64,000 bases of DNA from Pholis gunnellus (Eukaryota > Chordata > Actinopteri > Perciformes > Pholidae): positions 28,210,766 through 28,274,765 of the forward strand of contig OU342805.1 in the NCBI GenBank assembly GCA_910591455.2. The letters are read 5' to 3'. Positions within the stretch are counted from its first letter, which is position 1; each line of letters opens with the position of its first letter. The notes beneath the pieces are model-generated. The model was given only the letters and a program-made list of their open reading frames with translations, searched no databases and was not told the DNA's origin. Made by a program: the position numbers and the translations under genes. Positions 1 to 12,062 of the stretch are shown here, piece by piece.

Positions 1-1715
1 GCAAATAAACTACTTTTTCATGCACCGGATTTGTGCAACGTGAGATAATAACGACGCTAAACACAACACAGAATCTCAGCGACAAGAGAGAACCTGGATT
101 ATGACAAAAGATGGACAAACTATTCAGATTCACTTTACAAGTATATGAAGCAACAAATGGGGACAAAAATATGGAGATAAAGACTCAAAACATCTGTCCT
201 CCCTTAAGCGGACATACAGACGGGAGCTGAAATCTTTTTTCCTCTTTTTTTTGTTGGTGAAAGTCAAAGAGAGTTAAAAGAATTTCCTTGAGCCTCACAC
301 CATCTTTAACGTAGAAGACATATTTCCCCTGAGATGTTTTTATGTAAGAGGTGAACTTCCAGCATCAACCCTTCACCTTACTGCCAGAATCGGTCGCCAG
401 AAAAACCGTGAAAGCACACGTGTTTCATATCGGACGCCCACACGGCCGTGACACTTCGTACGGCTCTCTGATGCCAAAAACACACCGAAGCCCTGGAGGA
501 TGATGGGATACGTGACATGGTTACAGCTCGGAAACCTGCTTTTAAAAGAAAATAATGACGGGGGTGTGAGAGAGAGAGAAGGAGATGAGGAATCCAGAGA
601 AAGAGAGGAACGTCTTCCTCCGCTGAGACAGATGTGATGTCTTCAGCAGATGTGTTTAACCACAGAGAGTTTACGTGGAACCTAAATCATCTCTCATTCC
701 GGCCTTCAGCAGGAACCTGATTTATGGAACGTTTCCTTCATCAGGTTCAGGGATTTAAGTGAATTCTGGTTTTCAAACACAGCCCAAAAAATGAACATGT
801 GCAGGACAAAGAGCACTGACAGTGAAAGCATAGACGGTGGTGAGAAGGAAGGGAAGAGATCAGTACAGCCACGCTCAGACCGGAGAGAAAGGAAACAGCA
901 ACGGGAAACTTCTTATGTGGGCTTGTTGTTTCAGTGAGACAATCAAATCAATCCAGGACGGTTTGAGTAATAGATGCAGCAGTTTAAAGGTTTATCAGAC
1001 GGCAAAACAACATTTATAATATCATGAGGAAGTCTGTGGAGTTATCAAACGGTCATTTTGAACGTATTTGATTGGCCAAAAGCAGCACGTTGCAGGATGA
1101 CGTCGCTTTGTTTGCATTGATCCTGGTTCAGCTTTTTGGCTCCAGAGGGTCCAACATATTTATGAAATGACACGGACTGAAAGTTGCTTGTTCATTTTCT
1201 TGCAAATGTTTAAAAGGCGTTTGCTTTTCTATATCTCATTATGTTAAGGGAACACGTTTCTATAGTAACGAGGATGAACTGTAAAACCCAGAGAGGTTAT
1301 TTATGCTGATTATTTGTTTTTAACCACTTCCTTTGTGCTAAAACTAATCAACTAAACTCAGAGTCAGAGAACAGAAGAATCACATCTTTGAGTATGTGGC
1401 TAAAGGAAATAAGTGACCTCGAAATGTCCCTAGAACTAAAAAAAGCTTAAACTTAAAAAATTATTTTCATTATCAAATAAATCAATTCATCATCTTGTTT
1501 TGTCATAAAGTTTACTATCACATAAGAAAAGGAAAAGCACCAAAACATCACAACAGAGAAACTAAAACAAAGACTGTTTAACATTTCTGATGAATGAAAA
1601 AGATGAATAATCAATTAGAGATAAACAGATAAAAGTAATCTGCTCTGAAATGTGTTCATGGTCCTTTTTGAAACTTGAAGCCGACATGTAAAACTAGCAG
1701 AGCTTTTATGGGTCT

Positions 1716-1792
<77 letters not shown>

Positions 1793-1917
1793 CTCTAATA
1801 ACCTCACACCTGTAGAATAGCAGGTCCTCACACCCCCATCCTGCAGCCTTTGATGTGTGTGTTTCTGAAAAGAGAGGGGAAGCACGAGAGGGAGGGGGGA
1901 GGTGGTGGTGGAGAGAG

Positions 1918-1953
<36 letters not shown>

Positions 1954-4130
1954 CGTGTGTGTGTGTGTGTGTGTGTTTGGGGGTTGCAGGAAGGAATGTT
2001 TCAGCAGAGTAAACAGTGTGAAGCTTCCTGTAGAAAACACTTCAAAGCCAGGGAGAGGAAACCAGGATAACACACACACACACACACACACACACGGCAT
2101 CAAAGGTAGGTAGGAGTCGTCTATCAACGCAGGTAAATTAAAACCTGTGGAGCGCTCACAGACACACACACACACGTTCCTCACTCACTTTTAAAACACA
2201 GAAATCTTCATGTGACTTTCTTTAAGTTTTGTCTCTGAGACATGTCGATTCATCCGATAGATCGACTATCGCCGACTATTCTGATCAACAGGAATGATCA
2301 CGGACTCTTTGTTTATATTGATTAACGGGATCATGAATAGGTTCGTGTCAAATTTAAGTTTATAAAAGGTATTAATTAAATTGGGCAATAAATATGCTTA
2401 CATGACATAAATCAATGATGAAATGGGCCGAGTCCCAATCCCCCCAATGACAGTAAACTCAAACTGCATATTAAAAAAAAAGAATTAATCAATAATCAAA
2501 TAATCAATAAAGCTAGAAATTCTGCAGATTAATCGATTATTGTCAATGATACTTGATTTTAAGAACGTTTTACAGCGACACACACGTGACCTCATCGTAG
2601 CTAAAATAAATCTAATAATAAAGAAAGAAAAGAGAAGAAAAGGTTAAAGTGACTACAGAATTACTCGATGGTCATTATGTTAATCTGGAACCATCTACAT
2701 CAAAATCATCATCTTGATAATCTGAAGTTTGGGCAAATTGACATTTTGGAGATTAAAGATTTTCAACCAACAATCAGCACAAAGCAGCAAGAAGGAAAAG
2801 TTATTGATGAGTTATTGTTGCAATGTAAAATAAAAAAGATGGTTTGTGTGAGAGTGAAAGAGAAAAGGACATCATGGCATCAAGTTAAAATGTTCAGATA
2901 TCTGAAGACCTTTTGCCAAAATCTGATTAAAACATCACTTTGTTTTCTCCATTTAAGCTCCATTTGTTTTCAAAGTGCACATGAAAGTGGTGCGTTCACG
3001 GCCAGCAGCAGAGCAGCCGTGTGGAGGCGGTGCATCAGCTCATATTCCTGTTTTCCACATCAAATGCTTTTCACAGAACACACAAAAGGCAGGAAATCAG
3101 CTTTACTACCTGAAATCCCCCAAAGCCACACAACGCAAACGGAAAGAAGTGGAAGCTCTGTGTTTTTATATCCATCTGAAATAGTTGTAATTCAGCACCA
3201 AGTAGAAGTTATTCAACTATTATTTCCTCTTTAACAATTGGTTCTCCGATTTTTTGTTAGCCTTTAAAAATAACCGTCCACTTTGGCTGTTAAGAGTTAT
3301 GGTTGTATCACAAGTATGTGCTCTTATATGCAAAATGTAACCAAATACATACCAGGCAGATACAGAAAAAGACTTTGTTTCAAAAGGTAGGAAACGTCCA
3401 ATTACCATTTTCTTTAAAGGAGTTTGGTGTAAAGCAGAGAGTAGCAGGTCTACCTCTCCACAGGTGGGAGACTAGTCTGACTTACCTTCTTCTCTTATTA
3501 CACTTTAAACGAGTTGATATCTCAAAGTGTTTCCAAAGCCAATAAAACACATAAACATGAGGTTTGGGAGTCACTTTTAAATTCAGCATAGATCCAGTTC
3601 TAAATGTCAATATCAAACGTATTCTCGTAAAGTTTACCAGTCACATGCTGCCTTTAAGGGAGACACATGGGTTATAACATGTTATATTTGTAATGGAGTG
3701 AAGTCCTCTATGGTGGACTACACGCATGCCGAATTTAGCAGAACAACCAGACTCATTCAGAAAAAGGCTTTAAATCCGTTTTCTGGGACGTGTGAAGTTA
3801 CAGTAGAGCGAGAGATCTTTAAATCAGCGCTTTATAAATTGGAGTTTGGTCATCAACGGTGCGTAAAAAAAATGGGCCGAACCGGAGCTACAGGTAAGAA
3901 AGGTAACGTCGCGTGACTGACGCAACCTGTGGATTTAAGATTGTTTGAACAAAAGTATATCTTCAAACTTCACTTACAAGCTGAGATACACAAACTGTAA
4001 CAGAGAGAGAAAACACAAACAGACGGAGACATCTCCGAAAACTCAACTTTGGACACTTATTGGAGACGACGCACCAGCAGCGTACATGCCGTTAAAACAA
4101 CACTGTAAAAAGTGCACTTCTGCGGTTTAC
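1..4130 (-). other. Probable il17rd intron 1 (no exon seen)
   Basis: I found no convincing exon here on either strand. Read leftwards it should be the start of intron 1 of the gene whose first exon is at 4131-4250. I looked on the minus strand for the second IL17RD exon (the conserved YNITF-KYDNC region) and did not see it, so the intron probably runs off the window. Contents are mostly AT-rich single-copy-looking DNA plus CA/GT microsatellites at 1718-1791, 1922-1974 and 2071-2095. The 188-codon open frame at 2668-3234 begins with a non-ATG codon, has no recognisable domain and no splice context. Confidence 0.5.
1718..1791. repeat. (CA)n microsatellite
   Basis: About 37 uninterrupted CA units in the presumed il17rd intron. 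Confidence 0.95.
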
Positions 4131-4250
4131 CTTGTAACCGCATCGCTCCTGGTTTGCGCTCTTGATGCCGGAGGTCGTAGATCCACAAGAGGCATAAAAA
4201 CACAGGAATAAACCGGAGAGAGTGATGAAGAAACTCCGAGGAGCCGCCAT
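4131..4250 (-). CDS. il17rd: First coding exon of il17rd (Sef), partial gene
   Basis: A 40-codon first exon that is easy to miss because it is short. On the minus strand ATG is at 4250-4248 with GGA immediately upstream, and the exon ends at 4131 in phase 0 followed by a GTAAAC donor. The peptide begins MAAPRSFFITLSGLFLCFY, a clear signal peptide (hydrophobic core about residues 6-20), and ends ERCGYK. Human IL17RD begins with a signal-peptide exon of similar length ending TCGWR, so exon length, phase and the terminal Cys-Gly-aromatic-basic motif agree. IL17RD/Sef is a single-pass receptor with a SEFIR domain that restrains FGF-Ras-MAPK signalling and takes part in IL-17 signalling. The placement, minus strand to the left of appl1, matches human IL17RD-HESX1-APPL1. 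The identification rests on this synteny and short similarity; the extracellular, transmembrane and SEFIR exons lie outside the window. Confidence 0.6.
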
Positions 4251-4345
4251 TCCTCCCTCAAGTCTGGAGAGACTGCGAGAGAGACTATTGAGAGAGAGGA
4301 GAGGGAAGGAGGCGCGCGTGTGTCTGTGGGTGTACGCGCGCGTGT
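4251..4345 (-). promoter_or_regulatory. Putative il17rd 5' UTR / core promoter
   Basis: Immediately upstream of the minus-strand ATG lies a purine/pyrimidine-asymmetric stretch (CT-rich in the sense strand) followed by a GC-rich, CpG-containing segment (GCGCGCG at about 4313 and 4336). This is the only locally CpG-dense patch in the first 5 kb. That suits a CpG-type promoter for a minus-strand gene starting at 4250. No TATA box was identified, and the transcription start cannot be placed from sequence alone. Confidence 0.35.
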
Positions 4346-7300
4346 GTTTGTGCGTTATCTATCTTTGTGAGGACCAGGTTGAATTTTGCGACCGTGAAGG
4401 TTTTATTCGGTCCTCACATCTTCAAAAGTACTTTTTGAGGGTTGAAGCGGTGGAAAGTAACTATAACACCGTTACACTGTTGTTTGTTTTGTTTGGTTAA
4501 ATCGTTGCAATATTGTTTAGTTAGTTGATTTAATATTATTGTGCATTATATATTTGCATTTTTTATTTTTAATATGACTTACTCTGTTATGTTTAGTGCT
4601 TTACCTGCTGTTTACCATACATGCTGCTGTAGCGAAAACATGTCCCCTTGTGTGATTAATAAAGTAACTATTTATCTATCTTGGCCACTTTACACTTACT
4701 GCAATTTAGAGTTAAATATTGTAAGTTTATTAGACATGAATTACTTTGCTGGGTTAGACTGATAATACGAAATATAGTTAACGATACATTATGATATATT
4801 ATTATAAGTTAAGCTTCCCATCAGTATATAAAGTAATATAATATATACACAATAATATCACATCAATTTGTTGTTGTCCTGAAAAATGGCCAATCTGCAT
4901 AATGAGTACTTTAAATATATTTCGATGCTTATGAGTCATACTTTCATTCTAAAACAATGTGAATGCATGACTTTTACTTGTAACAGAGTATTTTTACACT
5001 GTGGTATTGCTACTTTTTCTTAAATAAAAGATCTTAGCAGTATTTAGAGACCTGTATGGAAGCTCATATGCAATAGGGAAAAAATAAATACAGATAAAAA
5101 GATACCAAATAAAAAATAAATATATTTTCGAAGTTATGAGATAGAAAGTTAAAATATTGACTTTCTAAATCAGTGTTTTGAGATTTTTACCAGCTGTGGA
5201 GTTTAAACAGGATTCATCCAGCTGTGGTGGAAAGTAAGCTAACTAAGTACTTCAACTACTGATTACTGTACTTTTGATGAGGTTTTTACTTTTTACTAAT
5301 TTACACATCCTTAACCGATAATAAAACCGGACAAACATATCAGAAGTGAACAAACTTAGAAAAATAATTATTTGTACATGTGTTGTTATCATGGCGTGTC
5401 TATAAATATATCTATGGTCTAAAACAAATAACTCAAAGACATACTGAATTATGATTTTCTTCTTTTGCTGTGTTATTATTCAAAAGCACCCAGTTGTGTA
5501 CTACTGACACCACTACACACCCTCTGGTGGCAAAAGTAAGTAACAACACTTGGACAAACTTCTTTAACTGTACTCCTCTTTCCTGCACAGAGACACGATA
5601 AGACATTACCTTCAGTCTGCACATTAACTGATAGCAGACATGATGCCGAGCGCTCTTTAAACAATAACACCAACAGTCAAGAGATTAATATAACAAGATG
5701 CAGCCACACCAGCAAGGCCTTCTCTGCTGGCCTAGACAGAATCACAAAGTTATAGCTATTTTATAATTTAATTATTTTTCATAAATACACTACATGTTAA
5801 TATTTTTTCCCATTAGCTTATTATTCCATTGCACAGCTACTGTCTTCCAGTGCAGCTTGTTTTAAGTAGAGTTTTTATCCAATCAGATTTCACCTCTGTG
5901 TCTCTAGGTAGAAGAGAGGCCCCAGGCCTGCAGACTCACAAGTGAATCTCTGTGCAGTCTAAGTGAATGGGGACGATATTGTTGATTGTCATAGTCTTCA
6001 ACCAATCAGATCTTTAGTTTGACATGTTGGGCGTATTCTTTGACGCGCCAGAGCCTGCTAGCTGGTCTACAAGTACGTCAGCATTAACTTGCGGCTTGAT
6101 TGGTCAGTGGGCTAGCGTGACTGTTGTGAAACTAGCCAGCAGAACTTAGATGTAAGAGTTCAAGTTTAAAGATATGCAAGAAGTTTTTACGTAACATTAC
6201 ATTTTTAACATCCTAAATACTACAAGTTAACCAGGACACGTCTGTCCGACAGCCTAAGGTGCGACAATACCGGTTTACCGCTTCAAGTATGTTTTCTGTA
6301 ATAAAATAATTTCTCTCTGTTTGGGATTCTTTTTCCCAGTTCCAGCATCGGAGCGGCAACCTCGAACCCCGTCTGCATGCGCACAATGTTCAGAGTTAAG
6401 CGATACAAGTTAATAAAAAAAGAACATACTGATAAATTGTCACAACACATTTCAAACTTAAAGAGACAAGCTGACCATTTAGTTACTTGTTTGGTTCAAT
6501 CTGAACATTTTCATTTTACATGAGTATAATCTTCTCCTAAAACACCAGAAAAACTACTTAGTGCAGCATTAGTGTGTTGTTCTTTGACATTTTGTTGGAC
6601 CCCCATCAGGACACTCTGTGGATTCCTCACATCTGGGTCATCTCAGCAGAATGTGGTAACCAGTTACAGACTGGGAACAACCACAGAGTCACTCATTGTG
6701 TTTCTCTTTCTTCACATTTTGTAAAGGTCTTGAGCCACGGCTCGTTGCTGCAAAGTTTACAGTTTACAACGGACAGTTTAGACTGACAGTGGAGTGTGCT
6801 GAAGACAGAGTGTTAATACTTTGGTATTAAAGTATGTTTATGATTTACCAAATTACCGCAGTTGCACCCTGCGCCCAACTTAGCTAGTTAGCTAGCTAGC
6901 TGACTTGCTAGCTAAAAAGACCGTGCTAAGGATTTAGCATCTTGTTACTCTCGTCCGTCACTGTCAACCCACTTACTTTGTGCATATTTCCCCCTTTACT
7001 AATGCAAAAAAACCTATACTATTACTTCATGTGATGCTTCACTCAATCATATTTAATGTGTTATTGTGTGTGGCAAATGACTGAAGAGCTGAAGGTTAAA
7101 GTAGTGATAAAGGTAAGCTTTTGGGTTTTCACAGCTGTGTTTATTGACACATTGGTTTCTTCCTTTAAATGTAAACATCTTCAGTTTTAGATTCACTTTA
7201 TTCTTTAATAAGAACGTTTTAGCCACTAACACACACAATATTTTATCACTGTGTTGTAAAAACCTTGTATCTTCAATGTAAGGGATTGGTCACAGATGAG

Positions 7301-7534
7301 ATTTCATGAACCTACAGGTTTAAAACTGTCACATTAAAACTGTGACAAGGCAGAAATTATTTGTGACCGCTTTAAACCAAGACTTTTTTGATAAAAAATA
7401 TAAAATAAATCAAAATGTACTTGTTTACATTGAATAAATTGTTCTCACATGGTTGAGTTTGGTGAAAAGTACCTCATTTGCATATTCGGAACACAGAGCA
7501 GAACACATGGCATCATGATGATGTTCTGGAACTC
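4346..7534. other. Intergenic stretch between il17rd and the HIPK-like gene
   Basis: No coding exon supported. The region holds degenerate copies of a fish repeat rich in TACTT/AAGTA phrases (about 4900-5045 and 5220-5340; related copies at 13690, 25742 and 33455), a TAGCTAGTTAGCTAGCTAG simple palindromic run near 6880-6905, and inverted-CCAAT-type motifs near 6000 and 6098. An octamer ATTTGCAT at 7476-7483 lies about 50 bases before the proposed start of the HIPK-like gene. Open frames here are short and start with non-ATG codons. Confidence 0.5.
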
Positions 7535-10500
7535 ATGTCACTATCAACTCTGGTGCTGCTGGTCAGTTTGTCGTTTCACTGCAAACAAGTGGACAGAGAA
7601 GACCTATTGATCAACCTCTCGACGAATCGAACCAACTCGACTGATCGACTCGACAAATACTTTGTGATGGAGGTAAGTCGCTGTTTGTTTCTCCCTCATG
7701 TAGAAAAAGGTGTGTGTTAACTTGAAGATACAATATACAATATGAAGATGCGTTTATGAACAGAAAGCATGTGCTGCTGCTCCTTTTTAAAATATTTCTC
7801 ATATTGACAGTTAGATAGACGATGTATTCTTCTAGAAAACTGTTAAAGATGTGAAACACTCGAAGTGTAGGTGAACTCTCCCTTCTACTGCCTTCTCTTC
7901 ATGTGTGTTATGTGGTTCTCACACAATCCACATGTGCCCGTCAGAAACAGGAGGATATACACCGCCTCCTCCCCAGCAACTATAGGCTGACGGAACTTCT
8001 TGGAGAGGGATGCTATGGAGAAGTGTTCAAATGTGTCAAAAAGGACACCTACGAGACTGTTGCAGTAAAGATCCCTAAAGATACCAAGACCCTCCACAAT
8101 GAAGTAATTACTCGTCAGCATGTTTTTGTCACTTTTATCTAAATATAAAAAAATCTTTCTCCAGAGCTGAAAACTTGTGTCAACAAGTAATCGTCACACT
8201 TGTGTTCCCCAGTTGAATCTCATGAACATGTTTAAAATGATGAACCTGGACGAGCAGAACGTCGTCAGGTTCATTGACTCCTTCAAGCTGACGGACAAAA
8301 GAACTGCTCTCGTCTTTGAGTTGCTGGACATGACTCTCCATGACTACCTGATTAAAACGAAAACCGTGAATGTACATGACATCAGGAGTGTAATCCAACA
8401 GGTATGGATACAGTAGCATCGGACACAACACTAAAGTCAAAAAGCTGTGAGTTCACCCTTTGAATTTCATTGCTGATCTTGCAGTTGGCCACAGCCTTTG
8501 ATGCCCTGAAGACCATTGGAGTGATCCATGCAGACCTAAAGACAAACAACATCATGGTGGTGGACAGAAAAGCTCAGCCGCTCAGGGTGAAGCTCATTGA
8601 CTTCGGAATGGCTGTTCTGACCTCTAGCGTGAAGCAGGGCAAACGTCACCAAATAGTCCCCTACAGGTGAGCTACAGAGAGACTTGAATCATATTCCTCT
8701 ATGTGCGTAGGCAATGTCTACCATCCGTTCAAATATAGCGGTGTTTTTTCATTCTGTCTTTTGTTTCATTTTCAGGGCTCCAGAAGTTATTTTGGGACTT
8801 CCAATTTCAGAGGCCATCGACATGTGGTCTCTAGGTGTTGTGATGGCACGCATTGTGCTTGGTGCAATGCTCTTCCCGTATTTCAACAATGAACACGATG
8901 CAGTAAGTCATTAGTTGCGTTTTCATTTACCTGTTTTTATGCGCATTATCAATTTGCGTTTAAAGAAACCGGAGTGGAAATGCAGAAATTTGGAAATGAA
9001 AAAGCTGGTGTGTTGATAAAAGCAAAATGCGACAAAGAATCAATCTGGAAACAGATTGAGCGATGACGTTCATGAAGTCATTGAAATCCATTGAAGAGAC
9101 GGGAAAACGCTCCACGCAGGTCTTCCTCACATTAACATATTTTCACCTTTTGAGGTTCGACTGGTGCATAACGCTGGTGTATGCAGAGTTCAAATTTGCG
9201 ATACATTTAGATGAAAACGGCTACTGAGTGCTTCTTTTTTCCTCTCTTCCTATGAGATTTGATACTGCTGCATCCCTATATTCTTTGTTTTGTTAACTTA
9301 AGAGCGATTGGCTCTCGATCTTAATAGGGATGCACCAATCAAACACTGTTATCAGATATTGGGCCGATGCGGACTCTAACATCGTGGATCATGTATCAGT
9401 GACAATGGTACCGATCTATGCAATTTAATTATATGTTTACGCCTCATTTCCCTACGTCATTTGTCAAAAACGTGCCAGCAGGCTGCATAGCCGAGGGAGA
9501 TAACAGCAAACATGTCCGCTGTTAGATGGAGGTATTTCCCGCTCTCTACGCTAACAAGTTCTATGGCTATTTTATGTCTAAAATGAAATGTCTACATACA
9601 TTAAGTTTTACAATGTTGGAAAAGCAATGTTAAAGTCAAGTCTGATGATCCCAGTGTCTTTCACACTGTGAGGCATCCAGCTTATTAATTAAACTGGTAT
9701 CGGATCGGTACTCGCTATCGGCCGAATCCCTAAGCCCTGGTGTCACCATCAGTATCGGGACTGAAAAGGTCAGATTGGTGCGTTCCCAGATCTTAATGGT
9801 TCCAATGAGTTGTTTTTTTTGGAACCAAATACAGTTACGTTTAATTCATTATTTCTCACCAAATTGGTAAGGCCTAGCTAATTTTTTGACTTAATTTCCG
9901 TCTTTTTTGTAAAAAAAATGTACAAAGCTCACCTGTTAATATTTGCTCATGACACATTTCGGTTGGTACCAAAAAGTATTGAAGGTTTGATACCCAGCCA
10001 GAGCTACATAGCGGGCCTTTAACAATCCTTCACTTCCTGGGAAACGGTTCATCTTTAATGACGACCTCATCCTGCACTAGTATAGGTGTAAACATAATGC
10101 TGCGTTCCAGACATCTCAGTGTTTGGAATTTTCCCGGTTGAAATTTCTAACTTCCGACCCCCAAGCGTTCCAGATGCACGATGCCTAACTTAAACAAAAA
10201 ACATGGCTGAAAACTGATGTTTCTCTAGAAAATGGTCACGCAATACAATTCTCAGCAGTGCAGCCTCCACATTTGATGGATTTTCCCTCTGGTTCAAATG
10301 TAGGATATCCGACTTTGAGTGGTGGATTTCGGAAATATTTAAGTTTGGAGATGCAGCATTAGATCTGGCCAATCATGAACTTTTAGGTAATCCGATTGCA
10401 TGAAGCAACATTTGGCCTGCTGTCTGATTTGGCGGGATCTCTGGGGCAGATGTCATGTAATCTCTAATGTGAGAGATGCAATACATCAATCAAAATTATA

Positions 10501-11978
10501 GATATTATTTTGACTGCGGGAGATGAATGGCATCCTGTTCTCATCGTGGTGTGATGCTGTGTTTTGTCTGCAGATGCGGTGCATGGTGGAACTCCTGGGT
10601 GTACCTCCACGCCATCTTCTGAGAGCTGGGAAGTACTCCACACACCATTTTGTAATAAAGCCTTCCGGTCACTGTAGACTGAAGGTACGACAAGATCAAA
10701 AGTCCTGTCTCCCTTAACATTCTCTTCTCTGGTTAAGATTCATATTAATCAGTTAACGTGATTAAGAGTTATCTGAAATACCTTCTTTTAGATGCCTTGG
10801 GCGTACCAGAGAAACTCTAAATCCCGCAACCTGGACGATTTGGAAACGGTAGGTGTTTAGATAGAGTGTTCTGTCGATAGATGAGATCTTAATTGATTCG
10901 GAATCGAAAAATAAAAAAATGCAATTTTGCTTCCCGCATTAGTTTCCCCTGAATCACTTAACTGAGGTGGAAGCTGATGAAAAGATGGAGTGTATTGACC
11001 TGCTGAAGGCAATGCTTGAAATGGACCCTAACAAGAGGATCACCCCCAGTCAAGTCCTCGCCCATCCATTCATCACAAGAGAACCCTGCCAGCAGCGCGC
11101 TGGGTACGTGTCTGTGTTTGCAAGTGGGCTGAAATACTTTATATACAGTTTATTTATGGAGTAGTGAAAACATTTTAGGGCCCCATTGTAAAAAGGAATT
11201 TGGTCATAATGACACGCCTGATTAAATAAAGGTTTTTCTAATCTATAAGACTACAAAAAAGTGAAGTATAAGTAGTTGCTAGTTAGCCTGGCAAGATAAT
11301 GTTACCTGTTTGTGTTCGAGCAGATACACAGTACACACTGTTTATATTAATTAACACTTTTATCTTATAAGTTTTGGGATTTAGAAGGGCGAAAAAACAT
11401 TTCGGATTTTTTTAAACATCACATACCGGATGACTTCCTAGTCAGCTGTCTGTTGAACTGCTTGTGTCGTATTTCCACAGCTCCAGTGCCACCAGAGGAT
11501 TTCACGAAAGGACCCCAGACCCATTATATCCGGGTGCTATCTTGGTGCGACCTGTACCGGGTGAACAAAGTCCAGTGGAGCTACCCCCTAAATGTGACCC
11601 CCCTCCCATTCTAAAAGTGGACAGTAAGGTGGAACAGGAACACAAAGAATTCACTTCCACATCTGGTAGGAAATGCTCGCCTCCACGCGTGTCTGAATTG
11701 TCGAGTTATTTCATATTGTTGTGGATTCTAACGAAATTTCCTTTTGATTTTCAGATGACATGGAGCCCAAGAAGAAGACAACGAAGAAGAAGAACTGCTT
11801 CGTTTCCTTGGCCAAGAGGACATTCTCCTGCTGCATGACTGTCGAATCGCACTATGAACACAACACCTCTCTCGATGGATTTCACACAGGAAATGTAGAA
11901 AGTAAGCGTACTCGCATACTCTCTACACTGGATGCCACCTGTCAGGAGCGGTGTTGCAGATATGTTCATAGTAGCTGA
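7535..11978 (+). CDS. HIPK-like Ser/Thr protein kinase, 10 exons, about 510 aa
   Basis: Exons: 7535-7672, 7945-8103, 8213-8401, 8485-8666, 8776-8902, 10574-10684, 10792-10848, 10943-11103, 11481-11665, 11755-11978. All join in frame with GT-AG ends. It is a CMGC kinase of the homeodomain-interacting protein kinase group: glycine loop GEGCYGEV (about 66-73), VAVK lysine (88), catalytic HADLKTNN (D179; HIPKs have HADLKPEN), DFG at 201-203, YRAPE at 222-226, then SEAIDMWSLGVV as in HIPK1-3. Only the kinase domain is conserved. The homeodomain-binding, PEST and Tyr/His regions of full HIPKs (over 1,000 aa) are absent, as in the short HIPK-like kinases expanded in fish. The C-terminus is unusual: an acidic/Pro linker, then KKKTTKKK and closely spaced cysteines. 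The tyrosine before YRAPE is replaced by proline. Exon 1 (46 aa, hydrophobic start) is the least certain part; the last exon could instead splice at a GTAAGC at 11902. Partners and substrates unknown. Confidence 0.85.
8903..10573 (+). other. Long intron 5 of the HIPK-like gene, filled with repeat
   Basis: This 1.67-kb intron is far longer than the gene's others (about 95-380 bases). Its middle (about 9318-9790) is a dispersed repeat recognisable by GATGCACCAATC, GGGCCGAT and TATCGG phrases at one end and the reverse-complement-like GATTGGTGCG at the other, so the intron was probably lengthened by transposon insertion. A phrase near 10100 (GCTGCGTTCCAGACAT) resembles another common fish repeat. 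No extra exon is needed to keep the kinase reading frame. Confidence 0.6.
9318..9790. repeat. Dispersed DNA-transposon-like repeat with TATCGG phrases (copy 1)
   Basis: Begins near AGGGATGCACCAATC and ends near AGATTGGTGCGTTCC, an imperfect terminal inverted repeat (GATGCACCAATC against GATTGGTGCG). Inside are repeated TATCGG / GGCCGAT words. A second, shorter copy is at about 58586-58690. Elements with this internal vocabulary are common in fish and are usually classed as non-autonomous hAT-like DNA elements. That class assignment is from memory. Confidence 0.55.
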
Positions 11979-11982
11979 GGGT

Positions 11983-12062
11983 ATGAAGGCAGCACGGTTG
12001 CTCAGTGGTTAGCAGGTTACCTGGACCCGGTTTCCTCCCACACTCCCAAAACATGCATTTGA
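11983..12062. repeat. Truncated common fish repeat (GGCAGCACGGTTGCTCAGTG)
   Basis: Starts with a phrase typical of an abundant teleost interspersed repeat (GGCAGCACGG-TGG-CAGTGGTTAG type) and contains TTTCCTCCCACACTCC and AAAACATGCATTTG, also typical of it. It lies four bases after the HIPK-like stop codon and carries an AATAAA at 12066-12071 just beyond, so it may supply the 3' end of that transcript. Confidence 0.5.

Noticed and set aside
2668..3234. 188-codon plus-strand open frame
   Set aside because: Starts with a non-ATG codon, has no recognisable domain and no splice context, and is AT-rich low-information sequence.
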